64,000 bases of DNA from Tolypocladium sp. Sup5 PDA-1 (GCA_000750105.3 JPHH03000011.1:620001-684000), one strand, 5' to 3'; positions 32,870 to 45,372 are shown, counted from the stretch's first letter. The notes: generated by a model not told the origin, from the sequence alone. Made by a program: numbers and translations.

Positions 32870-34609
32870 CTCTGAAGAGAATGATGTTTAGTGTTTGCAC
32901 AATAGCAGCGGAAGGGGGAGCAGGAGGAGAAGGAGAAAGGAAGGAAGAAAGAGAGGTTGAAGTATACCTTGAGTAGTGGTAGAGACAGGGGTGAAAGTCA
33001 ATGAAGAGGTAGAAGAAGGGTAGAGGAGAGACAGAGGTAGAGGTAGTAGTAGTGTACAAGTAAAAGTACAAGTACAAGTAGGTGTAGAAGTAGAAGTATG
33101 GTAAAAGCAGAAATGGAGAATGATGGGCAGGAGGAAAGAAAAAAGCCTGGAGACCAGGGGGAGGGAGGATTCTTATACAAACCGCAGAGGTCCAGATCAG
33201 CCAGATCCAGCCATGTTGGGAGGCAAACATGGCTTTGCCTGGCAAGGCTCAGGTGCATTGGTGAATAAAAGTTAAATAATGTCTATTCATGGGTGGAAAA
33301 TGCAATGTTGAAGCCTGCGGCGCCACGGGACATCAGGTTGCGGGCCCCGTCTCACGAGCGAGCACCTCCCAGCGAATTCATTTGCCCTCTAGCGGCTGTG
33401 ATTGGAGAGGAAAGTGCGTCCAGGCTTGAATATTGCTTGAGACCTGGCGTCTGGCGCTCCTCAGGATCCGATGACTCGAGGCTGCTCAAGACACGGCGTC
33501 TCTAGCTCACCAGACGCGGCATCTCCAGCTTTCAATGCTTCGTTTCTAAATATCACCCAGCTCTTTTAGTATCTACAGAAACCACTGCCAAGACAATGCT
33601 GCTAGTAGTGCCTTACGCCAGATTCACAGACCAATTCTCTCTTGACGAAGGAGTGACAGGTGGGCTATGGTAGACCAGGCACACTGCAACGGGGCTTGCG
33701 TCCAAACGACGACCACGCTGTTCACGAAATGTTCGGCGCCCGGAGCTTAGATCCTGCCCCATAGCATTTGCTAACTGTGCGGTGCCGATTTATGATTGGC
33801 TGGTGCTCGACCAGTAAGTCTTCGCATGGCGTCGCGAAGGGCTTCGAAGCCGCGTGGCTGGCTATTGGTGCCAGTGACTGCACGGGGAGAAAGCAACTTT
33901 GTGCCTGGAGCTCGAGTAAGCTTCACTCGGGCCGCATGAGCCGTAGAAAGAACGAGAACATTGTAGAAACTTGGGTGTCTCCCATTCCGACATGCACTGT
34001 GCATGTGGTGCACGAGGTAGCCAGCGCGAGAGAAGGGGTGCAGAGAGACACTCGGCGAAATCTCATCCGATTTCAAAAGAACAATGAGACTTTAACAAGT
34101 AGTCATTACTGCTAATAGGAGAAAACCCATGCTGCTTGTTATTCTGTCGTTTGTGTGATGCTAGCCGCTACTTGAGGTCGAGGAGCTGGGCAACCTTGCT
34201 GTTGGCTGCACTTACACGCGATCAGCCCGAGTCCGCGATGCATGTGCTAGAAGGTTGGCCTTGGCAGCGACGCAGGATCGTCTCCTTGCATAAAGGGCCA
34301 CAAAATCAAAAACCAAGGAAAATTCTACCTTCATCACTGCATCTTAAAAATTCAGAGCAAGTCGAAGAGCATAAAGCGTTTGTCGTGCTGAATGTGGCTG
34401 AAAGCTAGCGCGGTCTCGTAGGGCTCAACGCGTGACGGCAAGCTTGACCCGCCTGACGTCATGAGCCAGTCCTACATCATGCGCAGCTCGTGCAGCCCCC
34501 AGAGCTTCCAGCTCCCTGCTTTGTATCCGCCATAAAACTCTACAACCCGGCGGAAAGGATCAGGAGGGCACACAGGGCATTTTGTAAAAGTCTGGGCTTG
34601 CGGTGCACC
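32870..34609. other. intergenic region with long pyrimidine-rich leader
   Basis: 5' flank of the 347-aa gene (leftward) and of the calcium uniporter gene (rightward). 32878-33160 is strongly purine-rich on the plus strand (pyrimidine-rich on the coding strand). From 33250 to 34600 no gene or repeat is supported. Confidence 0.55.
32900..33160 (-). promoter_or_regulatory. CT-rich 5' leader of the 347-aa gene
   Basis: On the coding strand, repeats of CTACTTGTA, TACTTCTAC and CTCTACCT form an almost uninterrupted pyrimidine-biased stretch. CT-rich tracts upstream of start codons are common in strongly transcribed fungal genes; here the tract is unusually long. Confidence 0.45.
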
Positions 34610-36096
34610 ATGAGCGGTGTCTTCTGGCGAGTGACGCCTCGCCTGACGTCGTTGCCCCACGCAGGACGAGCTGGGATATCGAGTCCCCAGCAGCGGTGCT
34701 TGGTCGCCAGCTGGACGGCGGCGGTCCAGTTTACGAGTGGATTCTCATCTTCGGCAGCGTTATGCAGAGATGAATCGAGCGAATCAGCCACGCGATCGTA
34801 CCAGAAGGCGGAAGCTCGGGAGGAACAGCGGCGGACGTGGACGACCAAGAGTGCACAGCGAAGGGTCGACGACCGGCCCTGGCAGAGGGAAAGCAGCAAT
34901 GCCCTGCCCAAGGCGACCTCACATGATCCGTCAGGGGGCGATGGGACCAAAGGTGCGTGCGTTATGCAACGGACCCTCTGCAGCCCGGCTAACCTTGACC
35001 AGGGCGTCTCTTGACGACCCCGACGCGGCTCCTAAAGCTGATCCTCCCCATGCCTTTCCATCCCGAGCAAGAGCACATCAACGCGGACGAAGGGGACAAG
35101 AAGAGATGGGGCCACGAAACCGTCGAGCCGCTGGCCCTCCTCGTGCACCCCCAGCAACCGCTCTCATACCTGGAGAGGCTCATCCAAGCCGAGATACCGC
35201 CCGTGCGGGCCGACGGCCGAGAGAAGCTTCCGGACATCGCCTTTCGCGCAGAGGCAGACCGCGAAGAAACCAAGAGCCGATCCGAGGACAGGAACGGCGC
35301 CAACGTGGCGGCATACTCGGGCCTCGGACGCGAAGGCCCCAGCAACAGCGAGGCAAACTGGGTGCGATGGAGCAGCAGCACCGAGGTGGGCGACTTTATC
35401 AGGGACGCGGCGCGCGGGCGAGAGTTTGCCATCGACATCGAGGGCCACCCCCAGGAGCTGCGCGTGGCGGTGCCGAGCTTCAAGGACCGGACGTACTACA
35501 TGCGGATGCGGCTGCGGAAGATGTCGCGCCAGATCGACGACAAGTCGCACGTCAAGAAGGAGTGCGACGAGCTCGCGCACAAGGGAGCGCACCGGCTGGC
35601 CAAGGGTGGCTTCGCGGCGCTGGCGAGCTGGTGGGGGATCGTGTACTACGTGACGTTCCACACGGAGATGGGCTGGGACATGGTCGAGCCGGTGACGTAC
35701 CTCGCCGGGCTGACGACCATCATGGGCGGCTACCTGTGGTTCCTGTTCATCAGCCGCGACCTGAGCTACCGGGCGGCCATGAACGTGACGGTGTCGCGGC
35801 GGCAGAACGCGCTGTACCAGGAGCGCGGCTTCGACTCGCAGCGGTGGGAGCAGCTGGTCCACGAGGCCAACATGCTGCGGCGGGAGATTAGGCTGGTCGC
35901 GACCGAGTACGACGTCGAGTGGGACGAGATGAAGGACCTGGGCGGGGAGGAGGTCAAGGAGGTGCTGGAGCAGGAGAGGAACGAGAGGAAGAAGAAGGCG
36001 AGGCACGACGAGGGCGAGGAGCGCGAGGAGGAGGACGAGGAGGACGAGGACGAGGGCCGCGGGGGCGAGGAGGCGGCGAAGCGTAAGAAGGACTGA
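34610..36096 (+). CDS. mcu: mitochondrial calcium uniporter pore subunit (478 aa, 2 exons)
   Basis: Exon 1 is 34610-34952 (residues MSGVFWRVTPRLTS...) and encodes an Arg/Ser-rich, acid-poor N-terminus of the mitochondrial-targeting type. A 50-nt intron with a GCTAAC branch site follows. Exon 2 is 35003-36096. Two transmembrane helices (about residues 318-336 and 348-365) flank the selectivity motif WDMVEP (about 339-344), the fungal form of the W-D-x-x-E-P signature that coordinates Ca2+. A coiled-coil-prone segment follows, and the last about 50 residues are an extreme Glu/Asp/Lys run. Expected in the inner membrane as a tetramer. The TTPTRLLKLILP block in exon 2 is family-typical. Confidence 0.92.
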
Positions 36097-36894
36097 CGGT
36101 TGTCCGTGGCGTGTTTTGCGAGGTAACAAGAGCGAGCAATGTTGTATGTACCTGTATAGATGGCGGTGATGTGAGGCAAATAGAGACGAGCATCATATGA
36201 CACGTCCTGCCGTGGTGTCCTTGACAGACCATACGGCCCTTGAAAGATGAAGCATGCGGCGCTCAGTCTAGACTCTGATGTGGCTTCGCAACGCCGTGGA
36301 CCGGGCGTGGGGTGTCCGCGGATAATGGGCAATGCTCGGCTGTCCTGGTTCCCTCTTGAGCAGTTGGACGCGAGGAGTTGGTTGACGCCGTCCTCACGTC
36401 GCGCTTAGCGCCGCAGCCATGGCCCCATTCCAGTTGACGGTCCAGCGACTCCAGCGACTCCACCGACTCCAATCCCCTCCGCTCGGGCTTCTCCTCCACA
36501 ACCTCACCCCACCAAGCACCACTTCGCCTCCATCTCACCACCCAGCTCCCCCCCTCGGCCAATCGCCCGCGGCGCGTTTGTCACAATCGCCTCATCGAGC
36601 ATCAGCGTGTGATCTGTCCGGGCGCTCCCGCGTCGTCCGACCCTCGCATCTCCACCCGCCTGCTGCGCGCTGAGGGAGCTATCCCGAATCTATCGAGCTC
36701 CGAGTCTCGAGCCGTTGCTTGTTGGCCGACAGCTTGACGCAGCGGCTTCGTATATACGCTCTTCGCCCCGCGCTGGCTGGCTGCTGCCCCGCTTCGCTGT
36801 ACTTCACCTCACCTCTGCTCTGCTCAGCTCGAGCAGCCTTCATCCGCCAGTCCTCGGCTGGCCAGCGGCACAGCGAAGACGCACACGCACCACC
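36097..36894. other. intergenic region
   Basis: Between the uniporter and the siderophore acyltransferase gene. CCACTC/CCACC-rich plus-strand sequence near 36450-36560 looks like a promoter or 5' leader. No gene supported. Confidence 0.55.
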
Positions 36895-38533
36895 ATGACG
36901 CCGCAGATCATCCACCTGCCCGACGGGCAGACGTTCACGGTGACGCCCGTGTTCGCGGGCGTCGGGTTCCGGAGCCACGAGCTCAACACGCACCACCACC
37001 CGTATCCCGTGGGGTGGACAACGGTCCTGCACACCGAGGAGGAGAGGCACGTCTTTGACGGCGAGGCCAAGGGCGGGGACTCGGCGCTGGAGCTGGCCAT
37101 GCCCGCGCTGGACGGAGACGACGACCCCGACCGGGCGCGGCACAAGAAGCGGACGCGGCCGTTCACGCGGCCGACGCTGCAAAACGACACCCTCTTCATC
37201 TCGTCCATCTCCAACCCGTCCAACAGCGAGTTCAAGCCCGCCGCGAGCCCGACCCGCCAGATCGCCATGATGCTCTGGGTCACGCTCTACTGGTACTTCC
37301 ACCAGCCCGAGCCCAGCCAGGGCCTGCGCACGGAGGCCTGCCGGGACACGCCCGCCGGCGCGAGGCCCGCCGGCGACTGGAAGATCTACATCAGGCGCGA
37401 CGGCGTCCTGCGGGGCCGCAACCTGATCCCCAAGCTGGAGCGCATGGGGCTCATCGCCTCCGAGGACACGGCCGTCGGCACGAGCATCGACGACAGCGGC
37501 GACAGCTGGGCGAGCATGTTTGTCTCGAGGCGCATGTTCTGGCAGATCCCCGGCCGCCTGTTCCTCTTCACCCTGCAGCCGATCCGGGGCCTGTCGTCCT
37601 ACCCAGGCTCTCCGACCAGCAGCCGGCCCAGCTCGCCCATCCGGAGCGAGTCGCCGGGCCCGGGATACCGCCAGAGCTCGCCGCTGCCCCACTTGGATCT
37701 CCCCGGCGGGCCGACGCCGACGACGCTGGCCAGTGCGCCGGGCTTCCCCATCGGGCCCTTCTTCTCGACGTCGCATCTCCCCACGTACTACCCCCCCGCG
37801 GCGCTGCAGTACGTCTTTACCGACGGCATCCGGCACCCCCTCCGCCCGAAGCCGCCGCGGATGGGAGAAGTCTTCTACACGCGCTTCGTCCCCAGCATGG
37901 GCCAGTACCTGTCCTTCCGCGTGGCATCCTCGTCGCAGAAGCCCGTGCCGTACCTCGGCCCCGTGGGCCCCAGGCCGCCGGAGCACAGCCACGCGGCCGC
38001 CATGAGCGACACGGCCCTCCTGCAGACGTGGCACGCGAACCCGCGCGTCAGGGAGTTCTGGGGCGACTTCCAGCCCGGCGGCCTCGAGCGCGCGCTGTGC
38101 ATGACGCACTCGTTCCCCGCCATGGGGCTCTGGGACGGCGTGCCGTTTGGCTACTTTGAGATCTACTGGGTCAAGGAGGACGCCCTCGGGCGGCAGGTCG
38201 GCAGCGAGATTGGCGAATGGGACCGCGGCTTGCACATAATGATTGGGGAGGAGTGGTCGCGGGGGAGGGTGCCCGCGTGGCTCACGGGGCTGGTGCACTG
38301 GTGCCTGACGGCCGACTTCCGCACCATGAATGTGTGTCTGGAGCCGAGGGTCGACAACGACAGGTACGTGTCTGCGTTGTGTTGAAGGCAAAGGCCGTTG
38401 CTGACCTGTGGATAGGATCCTGCGCCACCTGGAGGCGTTGGGGTTTGCCAAGGAGCGGCAGGTTTCGTTTCCGCACAAGCAGGCGTGGTATGTGAGGCTG
38501 AGGCGGGAGTCTTGGGAGGGGCCGGCGTTATGA
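36895..38533 (+). CDS. siderophore biosynthesis acyltransferase, SidL/IucB-like (528 aa, 2 exons)
   Basis: Exons are 36895-38363 and 38416-38533; the intron is 52 nt with donor GTACGT. The start ATG has the context CACCATGA. The C-terminal GNAT-like domain carries blocks of the aerobactin IucB/MbtK-like acyltransferase domain: TWHANPRVREFWG, FQPGGLERAL, GVPFGYFEIYWVKED, DRGLHIMIGEE, NVCLEPRVDNDRILRHLEALGF. In fungi this architecture belongs to N5-hydroxyornithine acetyltransferase SidL and anhydromevalonyl transferase SidF. The length and the ending (WEGPAL, no peroxisomal SKL-type signal) favour SidL-like cytosolic action in ferricrocin synthesis. The exact acyl donor is inferred. Confidence 0.85.
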
Positions 38534-38953
38534 GGGCCATGATATTGATGACTTGACATGATCCTTTGCATGTACACATGGAGTGGTGGACGAGGGCTAC
38601 ATGGACGCCCGCTGCGGATCGACGATGCTTTGCGCATCCGCCTACGTAAGGGGACGGTTATGATATATCTCGACAGCCAGCATCTGCCTGGCACCCAGAA
38701 TTTCTTGGTACATGTAAGATGGTGATGCCGTGCCGTATAGGTCGCGTCCCCGAATCCGGATTCGGGATGCGGAGGCGACGGCCGGGCCGGGACTTGAGGG
38801 GCCGATGACCTCACTTGCATCGCATCACATCACATCACATTGCCAACAGTCCCAACGCCCTCATCCCGCTCTTGACGTATCAATTATCAACTTATACGTA
38901 AAGTAACTGATAAACCACGCCCAAGACAACAAAAAAAAAAGAAAAGGGAAAAC
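38534..38953. other. intergenic region
   Basis: Includes a CATCACAT repeat at about 38820-38839 and an A-rich leader before the SDR start (about 38928-38952). No gene. Confidence 0.6.
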
Positions 38954-39893
38954 ATGTCCCTCGCCGGCAAAGTCATCGCCATCACCGGCGGCGCCAGCGG
39001 CATCGGCCTCGCCACCACGGCGCTCCTCGCCCAGCGCGGCGCAACCGTGTGCGTGGCCGACGCCGACCCCTCGGCCGCGGAGGCGCTCCTCCGCACCTCC
39101 TCCTCGCCGCACGCCACCGCGCGGGTCGACGTCTCGCGGCGCGCCGAGGTCGACGCCTGGATCGCGGGCGTGGTGTCCCGCTTCGGGCGGCTCGACGGCG
39201 CGGCCAACGTCGCGGGCGTCATCGGGCGCAGCCACTCCGTCGGCAGCGTCGCGCAGCTCGAGGACGACGAGTGGGAGCGGATCGTCGGGGTGAACCTCAC
39301 GGGGTGCATGTACTGCCTGCGGGCGGAGCTGCGGAGCATCGCGGACGGGGGCTCGATTGTGAACATGGCGTCTGTACACGGCACGAACGGTAAGCCCCCC
39401 CCCCCCCCCCCCCCCTTCCCGTAAAAGCCCCCTTGGGGGTGGGGGGGGGTTCTGCCAGAGACCCCCATGGGCCGGGTTGGGCACCAGGCGCTGTGAACGG
39501 CCCCCGAGGGAGAGCCCCTCCCCCCCCCCCTCGTTCCTGTAAGAGCACCTATGGGGTTGGGATGGGGTTCTGACGACGACAGCCATGGCCCTGCACGCCG
39601 CCTACGGGGCCAGCAAGCATGGCGTCATCGGCCTCACCCGCGCCGCGGCCAAGGAGGTCGGCGCGCGCGAGGTGCGCGTCAACGCCGTCGCCCCGGGCGC
39701 CATCCACACGCCCATGCTGCAGCGCGCCTGGGACCAGATGGGCCGCCCCAGCGACGAGCCGTTTGACGAGCCGACGGCCTTTCGGCGCCTGGGCACGGCC
39801 GACGAGGTCGCCGCCGTGGTGGCGTTTCTGCTGGGGCCCGAGAGCACCTTTGTGAGCGGGAGTGTGTATGCCGTGGATGGGGCATGGCTTTGA
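38954..39893 (+). CDS. short-chain dehydrogenase/reductase (248 aa, 2 exons)
   Basis: Exons are 38954-39389 and 39583-39893. It is a classical SDR: cofactor loop TGGASGIG (residues 11-18), NVAG, catalytic Ser in NMASVHG (about S140), then YGASK after the intron (Y153, K157) and PGAIHTPM. The C-terminal pattern DEVAAVVAFLLGPES..SGSVYAVDG is also standard. It is an NAD(P)-dependent oxidoreductase of unknown substrate. The 193-nt intron is more than twice the usual length here and contains a 21-C homopolymer right after the GTAAG donor and an internal duplication. Confidence 0.9.
39390..39582 (+). other. expanded intron with poly-C run and internal duplication
   Basis: The intron starts GTAAG followed by 21 consecutive C (39395-39415). 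Two imperfect copies of a unit lie in it. One contains CGTAAAAGCCCCCTTGGGGG and ends GGGGTTCTG; the other has CTGTAAGAGCACCTATGGGG and also ends GGGGTTCTG, close to the AG acceptor at 39581-39582. The second unit even recreates a GTAAG donor-like site. Confidence 0.7.
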
Positions 39894-40085
39894 ATGTCGA
39901 TGTCGGGCTGTAAGCGTCATGACCCCAGGGCGAGTTGAGCATGGCCCCTGAGAAACTAAAGTCCCATTTGTAGGCCATTGCTACTTGTAACTCGGCAGTA
40001 AACTCGTAAATACATCCCGTATCCATCTATTTTTCATGACCCCAATAGTTTGTTGTTTAAAACGGCCTTTCCTCATACTCCCCAT

Positions 40086-43000
40086 CTATCCCACCCATCT
40101 GCGGGCGCTCCTGAAAATGCGCACCCAGGGGCCAAACTCGCCCCATTCCTCCACGGCCTCCTGGGGCACGTAGCTGGCCACGCCGGCCAGGATCGTACGC
40201 TCCGGATGCGGCATCATGGCCACGAAGCGGCCGTCCTTGCTCGACACGCCGGCAACGCCCCCTGGGCTGCCGTTGGGGTTGTACGGGTACTGCTCCGTGA
40301 CGTTGAGGCGGTTGTCCACGTAGCGCAGGGGAATCATGCCAGAGTTGGAGAGCTCCTGCAGCGAGTTGGGCGAAGGGAACTGGGCCTTGCCCTCTCCATG
40401 AGAGACCACTACCGGCAGAGTCGAGCCGTTCATCCCGTGGAAGAATACCGACGGCTTGCTCTCGTCCTCTTCAATCTTGACCATGCTGAAGCGGCCCTCG
40501 AATTGCTGGCTGGTATTGTGAACGAACGCCGGCCAGTGCTCTGCCCCAGGGATCAGCTCCTTGATCCTCGTGAGCAGCTGGCACCCGTTGCAGACGCCCA
40601 AAGCAAACGTGTCGGGTCGCTTGAAAAACTCGCCGAATTCTCGTCGGGTGTTTTCGTGCATCAAGATGGACTTGGCCCAGCCCTGACCAGCGCCGAGAAC
40701 ATCACCGTAAGAGAAGCCACCGGGGGCGGCCAGGCCGGTAAAGTCGGCCAAAGAGCGGCCATCGAGGACGTCGGTCATGTGGATGTCAACCGGCTCGAAG
40801 CCGGCAGCCTTGAAGGCAAAGGCCAGCTCGGCGTAGCCGTTGACGCCCTGTTCTCTGAGGACTGCCACACGGGGGGCCTTGCCAAAGAATCCGGTAATGG
40901 ACGACGTCAGAGGCAGAATGTTCTCTGCTGGGGAGTAGCTGAGCTTGTAGGACATGCCCGGGTCCTCCGAGTCCGCAATAGTAGAGTATTCAGAGTCTGC
41001 GCACGCGGGGTTATCTCGCAGCCGCTGCATCTCATGTGAAGTCTTCGACCACCACTGCTGCATCTCAGTGCGGTCAAGAGTCGCAAACGTCGTCCCGCCA
41101 TGGCGGATCGTCAGTGTCTGCTTCGTCTTTGACTTGACGACACCAAACTTGCGTATCAATCCAGGCGGCGGTCCGCAGGTTGCGAAGCACCTCTTGAAGT
41201 TGATCTCGTCCGAAGCCCTCACCTGGAAGACGGCTCCGAGCTCTTCGTTGAAGAGCGCCTCAATCATATCAGCAGCGCCACCAGACTTGGAGATGCCGTC
41301 CATCATCATGTCAACGCCGCATCGACCGGCAAACATCATCTCCGCGATGGTCGTGAGCAAGCCGCCGTCGGATCGATCGTGATAGGCCAGCACAACACCG
41401 CTCTTGTGCAGCTGCGACAGCGCATCAAAGTAGTCGGTGATGAGGCCAAAGTTCTTCATGTCGGGGACCTCGTTACCGACGGCGCCGAGAGACTGGGCGA
41501 GGGCCGAGCCTCCCAGGGCCTTTCGTCCCTCTGCAAGGTCGACAAACAGGAGAATCGTTTCTCCAACGTCTTCCACTCGTCGAAGCTGTGGCGTCCACGT
41601 GTTCCTCACGTCATCGACGACGGCAAAGGCAGAGATGGCGACGGAAACGGGTGCCGTAACACTCTTCAAGTCGTCCTTTTCTTTCCAAACCGCCTTCATG
41701 GACGTAGAATCCTTGCCAACGGGGATGCTGATATTCAGCTCAGGGCACATTTCCATGCCAATGGCTCGAACAGCCTCGTACAGAGCTGCGCCCTCGCCCG
41801 GGTGGCTGACGGCCGCCATCCAGTTGGCAGAGAGCTTGACGCGTCGCAGGTCGCCCATGATATCGGCAGCGCCAATGTTCAAGAGACTCTCTGCAACAGC
41901 CATTCTCGCCGAAGCCGCGGGGTCGATGAGCGCTAGAGTCGGCTTCTCGCCCATTGCCATGGCCTCGCCGGTCCTCTGCTTCCCACCCAGACTGAAGGAC
42001 GTCGCGGTTACTGCAACATCCGCGACGGGGGTCTGCCATGGCCCAACCAGCTGATCACGAGTGGTGAGACCACCGACAGTTCGGTCACCGATGGTGATCA
42101 GGAACGACTTGGACCCAACAGCGGGCATCAGGAACACGCGCTCCACCGTCTTTTTGAAGAGGTCTGAGTTGTCGAGCTTGTCGCCGAAAGCTTGTCGAAG
42201 AGACGGCAGCGCGTCAAAGGCTGGGAAATGTGGCTTCTTCGAGGCCACTGTACGGTCTTGCTGACGCTTTGGTGGGAACAGAGCATCCATCGGCAGGTCA
42301 ATCGGCCGGGGGTACTCCTTTGACTCTCGGTCCGTAAGGACCAGCTTCGACTCTCCGCTGGCGTCTCTCGCAGCAACAGAGCCGACGTCGGAGAACCCGC
42401 AACGTTCGCGGCGGCAGATGCTGGTGAAGCGGTTCATGTTTTCCGGGTTGATCAAAAGGACATATCGCTCCTGCGACTCGTTGCACCAGATCTGCAGCGG
42501 GCTCATACTCCTGTCTGCACTCTCGACTTGGCGAAGCTCAAAGTTGCCGCCGTAGCCAGCGTCCTTGACAACTGCAGTGGCATGTTAACGCTCCGACCAG
42601 CTCGAGGGTTCGGACGGGAGAGCACTCACGTTCAGGAAGAGCATTTGAGAGACCGCCTGCTCCCACGTCGTGGATCATGGCAATGGGGCTCTGTTCACCC
42701 AACGCGGTACACGTGTTGATGACCATCTGCGCTCGTCGCTCCATCTGCAGTAGCGAGTTAGGCAACGAACCATGTTGATGTGACTAGTCGGACCACTTAC
42801 CTCGGGGTTGCCACGTTGGACACTGTCAAAGTCCAGGTCCGCGTTTCCTTCGCCCGAAGCATTGCTCGACGCGGCACCACCACCAAGGCCGATCAACATG
42901 GCTGGGCCACCCAGGACAATGACATGCGCACCATCGTGGACAAACTTCTCCTCCTTCAGAGAGTTTTGAGGGCGGACGGTGCCGACTCCGCCAGCCAGCA

Positions 43001-44490
43001 TGATGGGCTTATGGTACCCACGCCACTCCTTGGCCTCGTCGGTGTCGGAGCCCTCGGTCGGGGTAGCCGGGGTAAGAAGCGTGCGGAAGCAGCCAGTGAG
43101 ACAGGGCCGACCGAATTCGTTGTTGAAGCGCGCGCTTCCGATGGGGGCCTCCAGCATGATATCCAGGCTGCTTGCGTAGTGAGCCGGGCGGCCAATGTCG
43201 ACCTCCCAAGGGGCGCGGTGGTCGGGGATGAGGAGATCGGAGACCCAGAATCCACACAGTCCACCCTTTGTCACGGAACCCCTGCCAACGGCTGCTTCGT
43301 CGCGAATCTCTCCGCCAGAGCCGGTGGCAGCGCCGGGGAACGGCCTACATGTACCATGTCAGCCATATTTGCCGTCGACAGCAAACATGCAACACGACAG
43401 ACTAGTGGGCACTTACGAGATGGCAGTCGGGTGATTGTGCGTCTATTATGAGCAGCAATGTCAACAATCGTCACATATAAAGATGCCGAATTACGATTCC
43501 AAAGATGATTACGATGTTACTCACCTCGACCTTGGCCAGGATATGCGCAACCTCAGGGGTAAGCTTCCACGAGCCCGTGGAGTAGTCGGGAGACCAAAAG
43601 TTGGCCGCCTCTCCCTGAAGAACAGCAGCGTTGTCGCTGTAAGCAGAGACGGTGAAGTCGGGCGTCTTCTTGTGCGTGTTCCGGATCATCTCAAAGAGGC
43701 TCTTGTCCTGGCGCACGCCATCAATGGTCCAGCTGGCATTGAAGACCTTGTGGCGGCAGTGCCTGGTAAGCTCGGTCAGTAGTTGCTGGGAAGTCAACGG
43801 CTTGGGCTAAATGGCAACCCACTCAGAGTTGACCTGAGCAAACATGAAGAGCTCGACATCGTGAGGAGGCCGGCCGAGCTTCTTGAAGACGTCGACGAGA
43901 TACTCCATCTCGGACTCGTCGAGGCTGAGGCCCTTTTCCTGGTTATAGGCCTTCAAGACGGCGAGGGGATCCTTTCCATTGGCAAAAATGTCGACAACCA
44001 CAAGAGGGGACGGGGCGCTGTCCTGGAACATGACGTCCAATGACGGCTTCTCATAGGTGAAGATCTCGGTCATGCGATCGTGAAGGACCTCGCGGAGGGG
44101 TGCATCTTGGCCCGCCTCGAAGGGCTCCTCAAAGTCGACGACAACGAGGCGTCCCTTTTCGATGCGCCGAACATGGTCCTTCAATCCGCACACGTGCGCG
44201 ATGCTCGTGGCCTGTGAGCTCCAGGGCGAGAGGTAGCGCGGCGTGACGTAGATGCTGGTGGAATTGCCGCCGCTCTCGGACGCAAGCAGGGGCTCCGAGT
44301 CGACGTCCTGAAGGAGCTGCTTGACCTGGTCCAGGACGGCCTTGTTCGGGTCCTTGAGGTCGACATAGTACACCCACTGGCCGCGAATCTGCTTGATCCG
44401 GGGCTGGCTGGTCTTGTTGGCGCGGGCCCGCAGCTCCTGCGCCGTGGACGCCGTGTAGCACGAGCTACCGACCAGAATCTCGTGCGGCAT
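40086..44490 (-). CDS. ADE6: phosphoribosylformylglycinamidine synthase (1358 aa, 6 exons)
   Basis: Exons are 44490-43823, 43762-43525, 43442-43417, 43344-42801, 42744-42630 and 42571-40086; the sum is 1359 codons with the stop. The enzyme makes FGAM from FGAR, glutamine and ATP, step four of purine synthesis. Exon 1 holds the N-terminal domain. The junction of exons 1/2 restores NSEHCRHKVFNASW. Exon 3 (26 nt) encodes THNHPTAI. Exon 4 starts SPFPGAATGSGGEIRDEA. The two PurL-like ATP-binding halves follow (GDRTVGGLTTRDQ, MHDVGAGGLS-like IHDVGAGGLSNALPE). A C-terminal class I glutaminase has the nucleophile in GVCNGCQLL and its His in MMPHPERT. Length and order match eukaryotic orthologues. Confidence 0.96.
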
Positions 44491-45372
44491 CGTCGGTGAA
44501 TTCGTAGAAAGGCCGATTCGAGGGGATGGACCACAACCTTTGCGAAAAGGCTTGCCGTGAAGGGCGTGACTCCCAACAAAGCGAGTCGAGGTTGGCATTC
44601 ACCAGCATCAGAATTGGCTGCGGCTGCCCCTCCTCGCCTTATCGATAGAGGGGTGAAAATTTTCGGTCCGGCATTTTGCCCGGAGCTCCCACGTGGTCTA
44701 AGCCGCCGACTGCTGGACGGGGAAGTCGCTCCTTGCTCATGCACGGCGCCGGAGATGCATCTCATTACCAATTGGTACCTTGCTTGGCCGAGCCACGATG
44801 CTTGCCGAGCATTTCTACTTGACCAAATCTGTTCCCCCGGGCAAAAGTCGAGGAAAGCTGTGCAGCAAGGCGACTGGGCTGTGGTGGGGCTTCGAAGGCC
44901 CGTAGCGCTCCAAGAACGTTAGGTATGCGGAGCATCGCACTTTGCGTGGGGTTGCATCACTGAAGCGCCGTCACTGCATCTAGGGTAGGTACAGCAAGCA
45001 GCCCCGCAAAGCGAAACCCAACCGCTCGATCAAAGTACATACTGCAAAATAACTATTGGAAGTTTTGCCGAAGTCCGAAAATAGATCCCGGAGACCTTAA
45101 TCACGACCGGGGAGGTACTAAGTTATTACGTTCTCGATTGGTTCATGGCTGGCCAGGCTTGCCAGGCTAGAGATGTTAGGTATCCCGCTTTTCCTTGCCC
45201 TGCGTCGGATGATCCATCTTGCCCATGATGTCATTGTAAATGATATCATTGCGCGGCGCGCCATGCATGTCCCTTCCAGGGAGAAATTGTCGAAGGGCAG
45301 TGTCTAATTCACCTGCACTCTACTTTTCCCAAGTTAGTACTTGCCATCCTGGGAAATGCAACTCTTCAAATA
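44491..45372. other. divergent promoter region
   Basis: 5' flanks of FGAM synthase (leftward) and the Zn2Cys6 factor (rightward). A perfect palindrome AATGATATCATT lies at 45239-45250, about 125 bp before the factor's ATG. No gene. Confidence 0.6.

Noticed and set aside
36679..38820. 713-codon open frame antisense to the SidL-like gene
   Set aside because: It is exactly opposite a well-supported gene and is Arg/Pro/His-rich, the usual shadow of strong third-position G/C bias.
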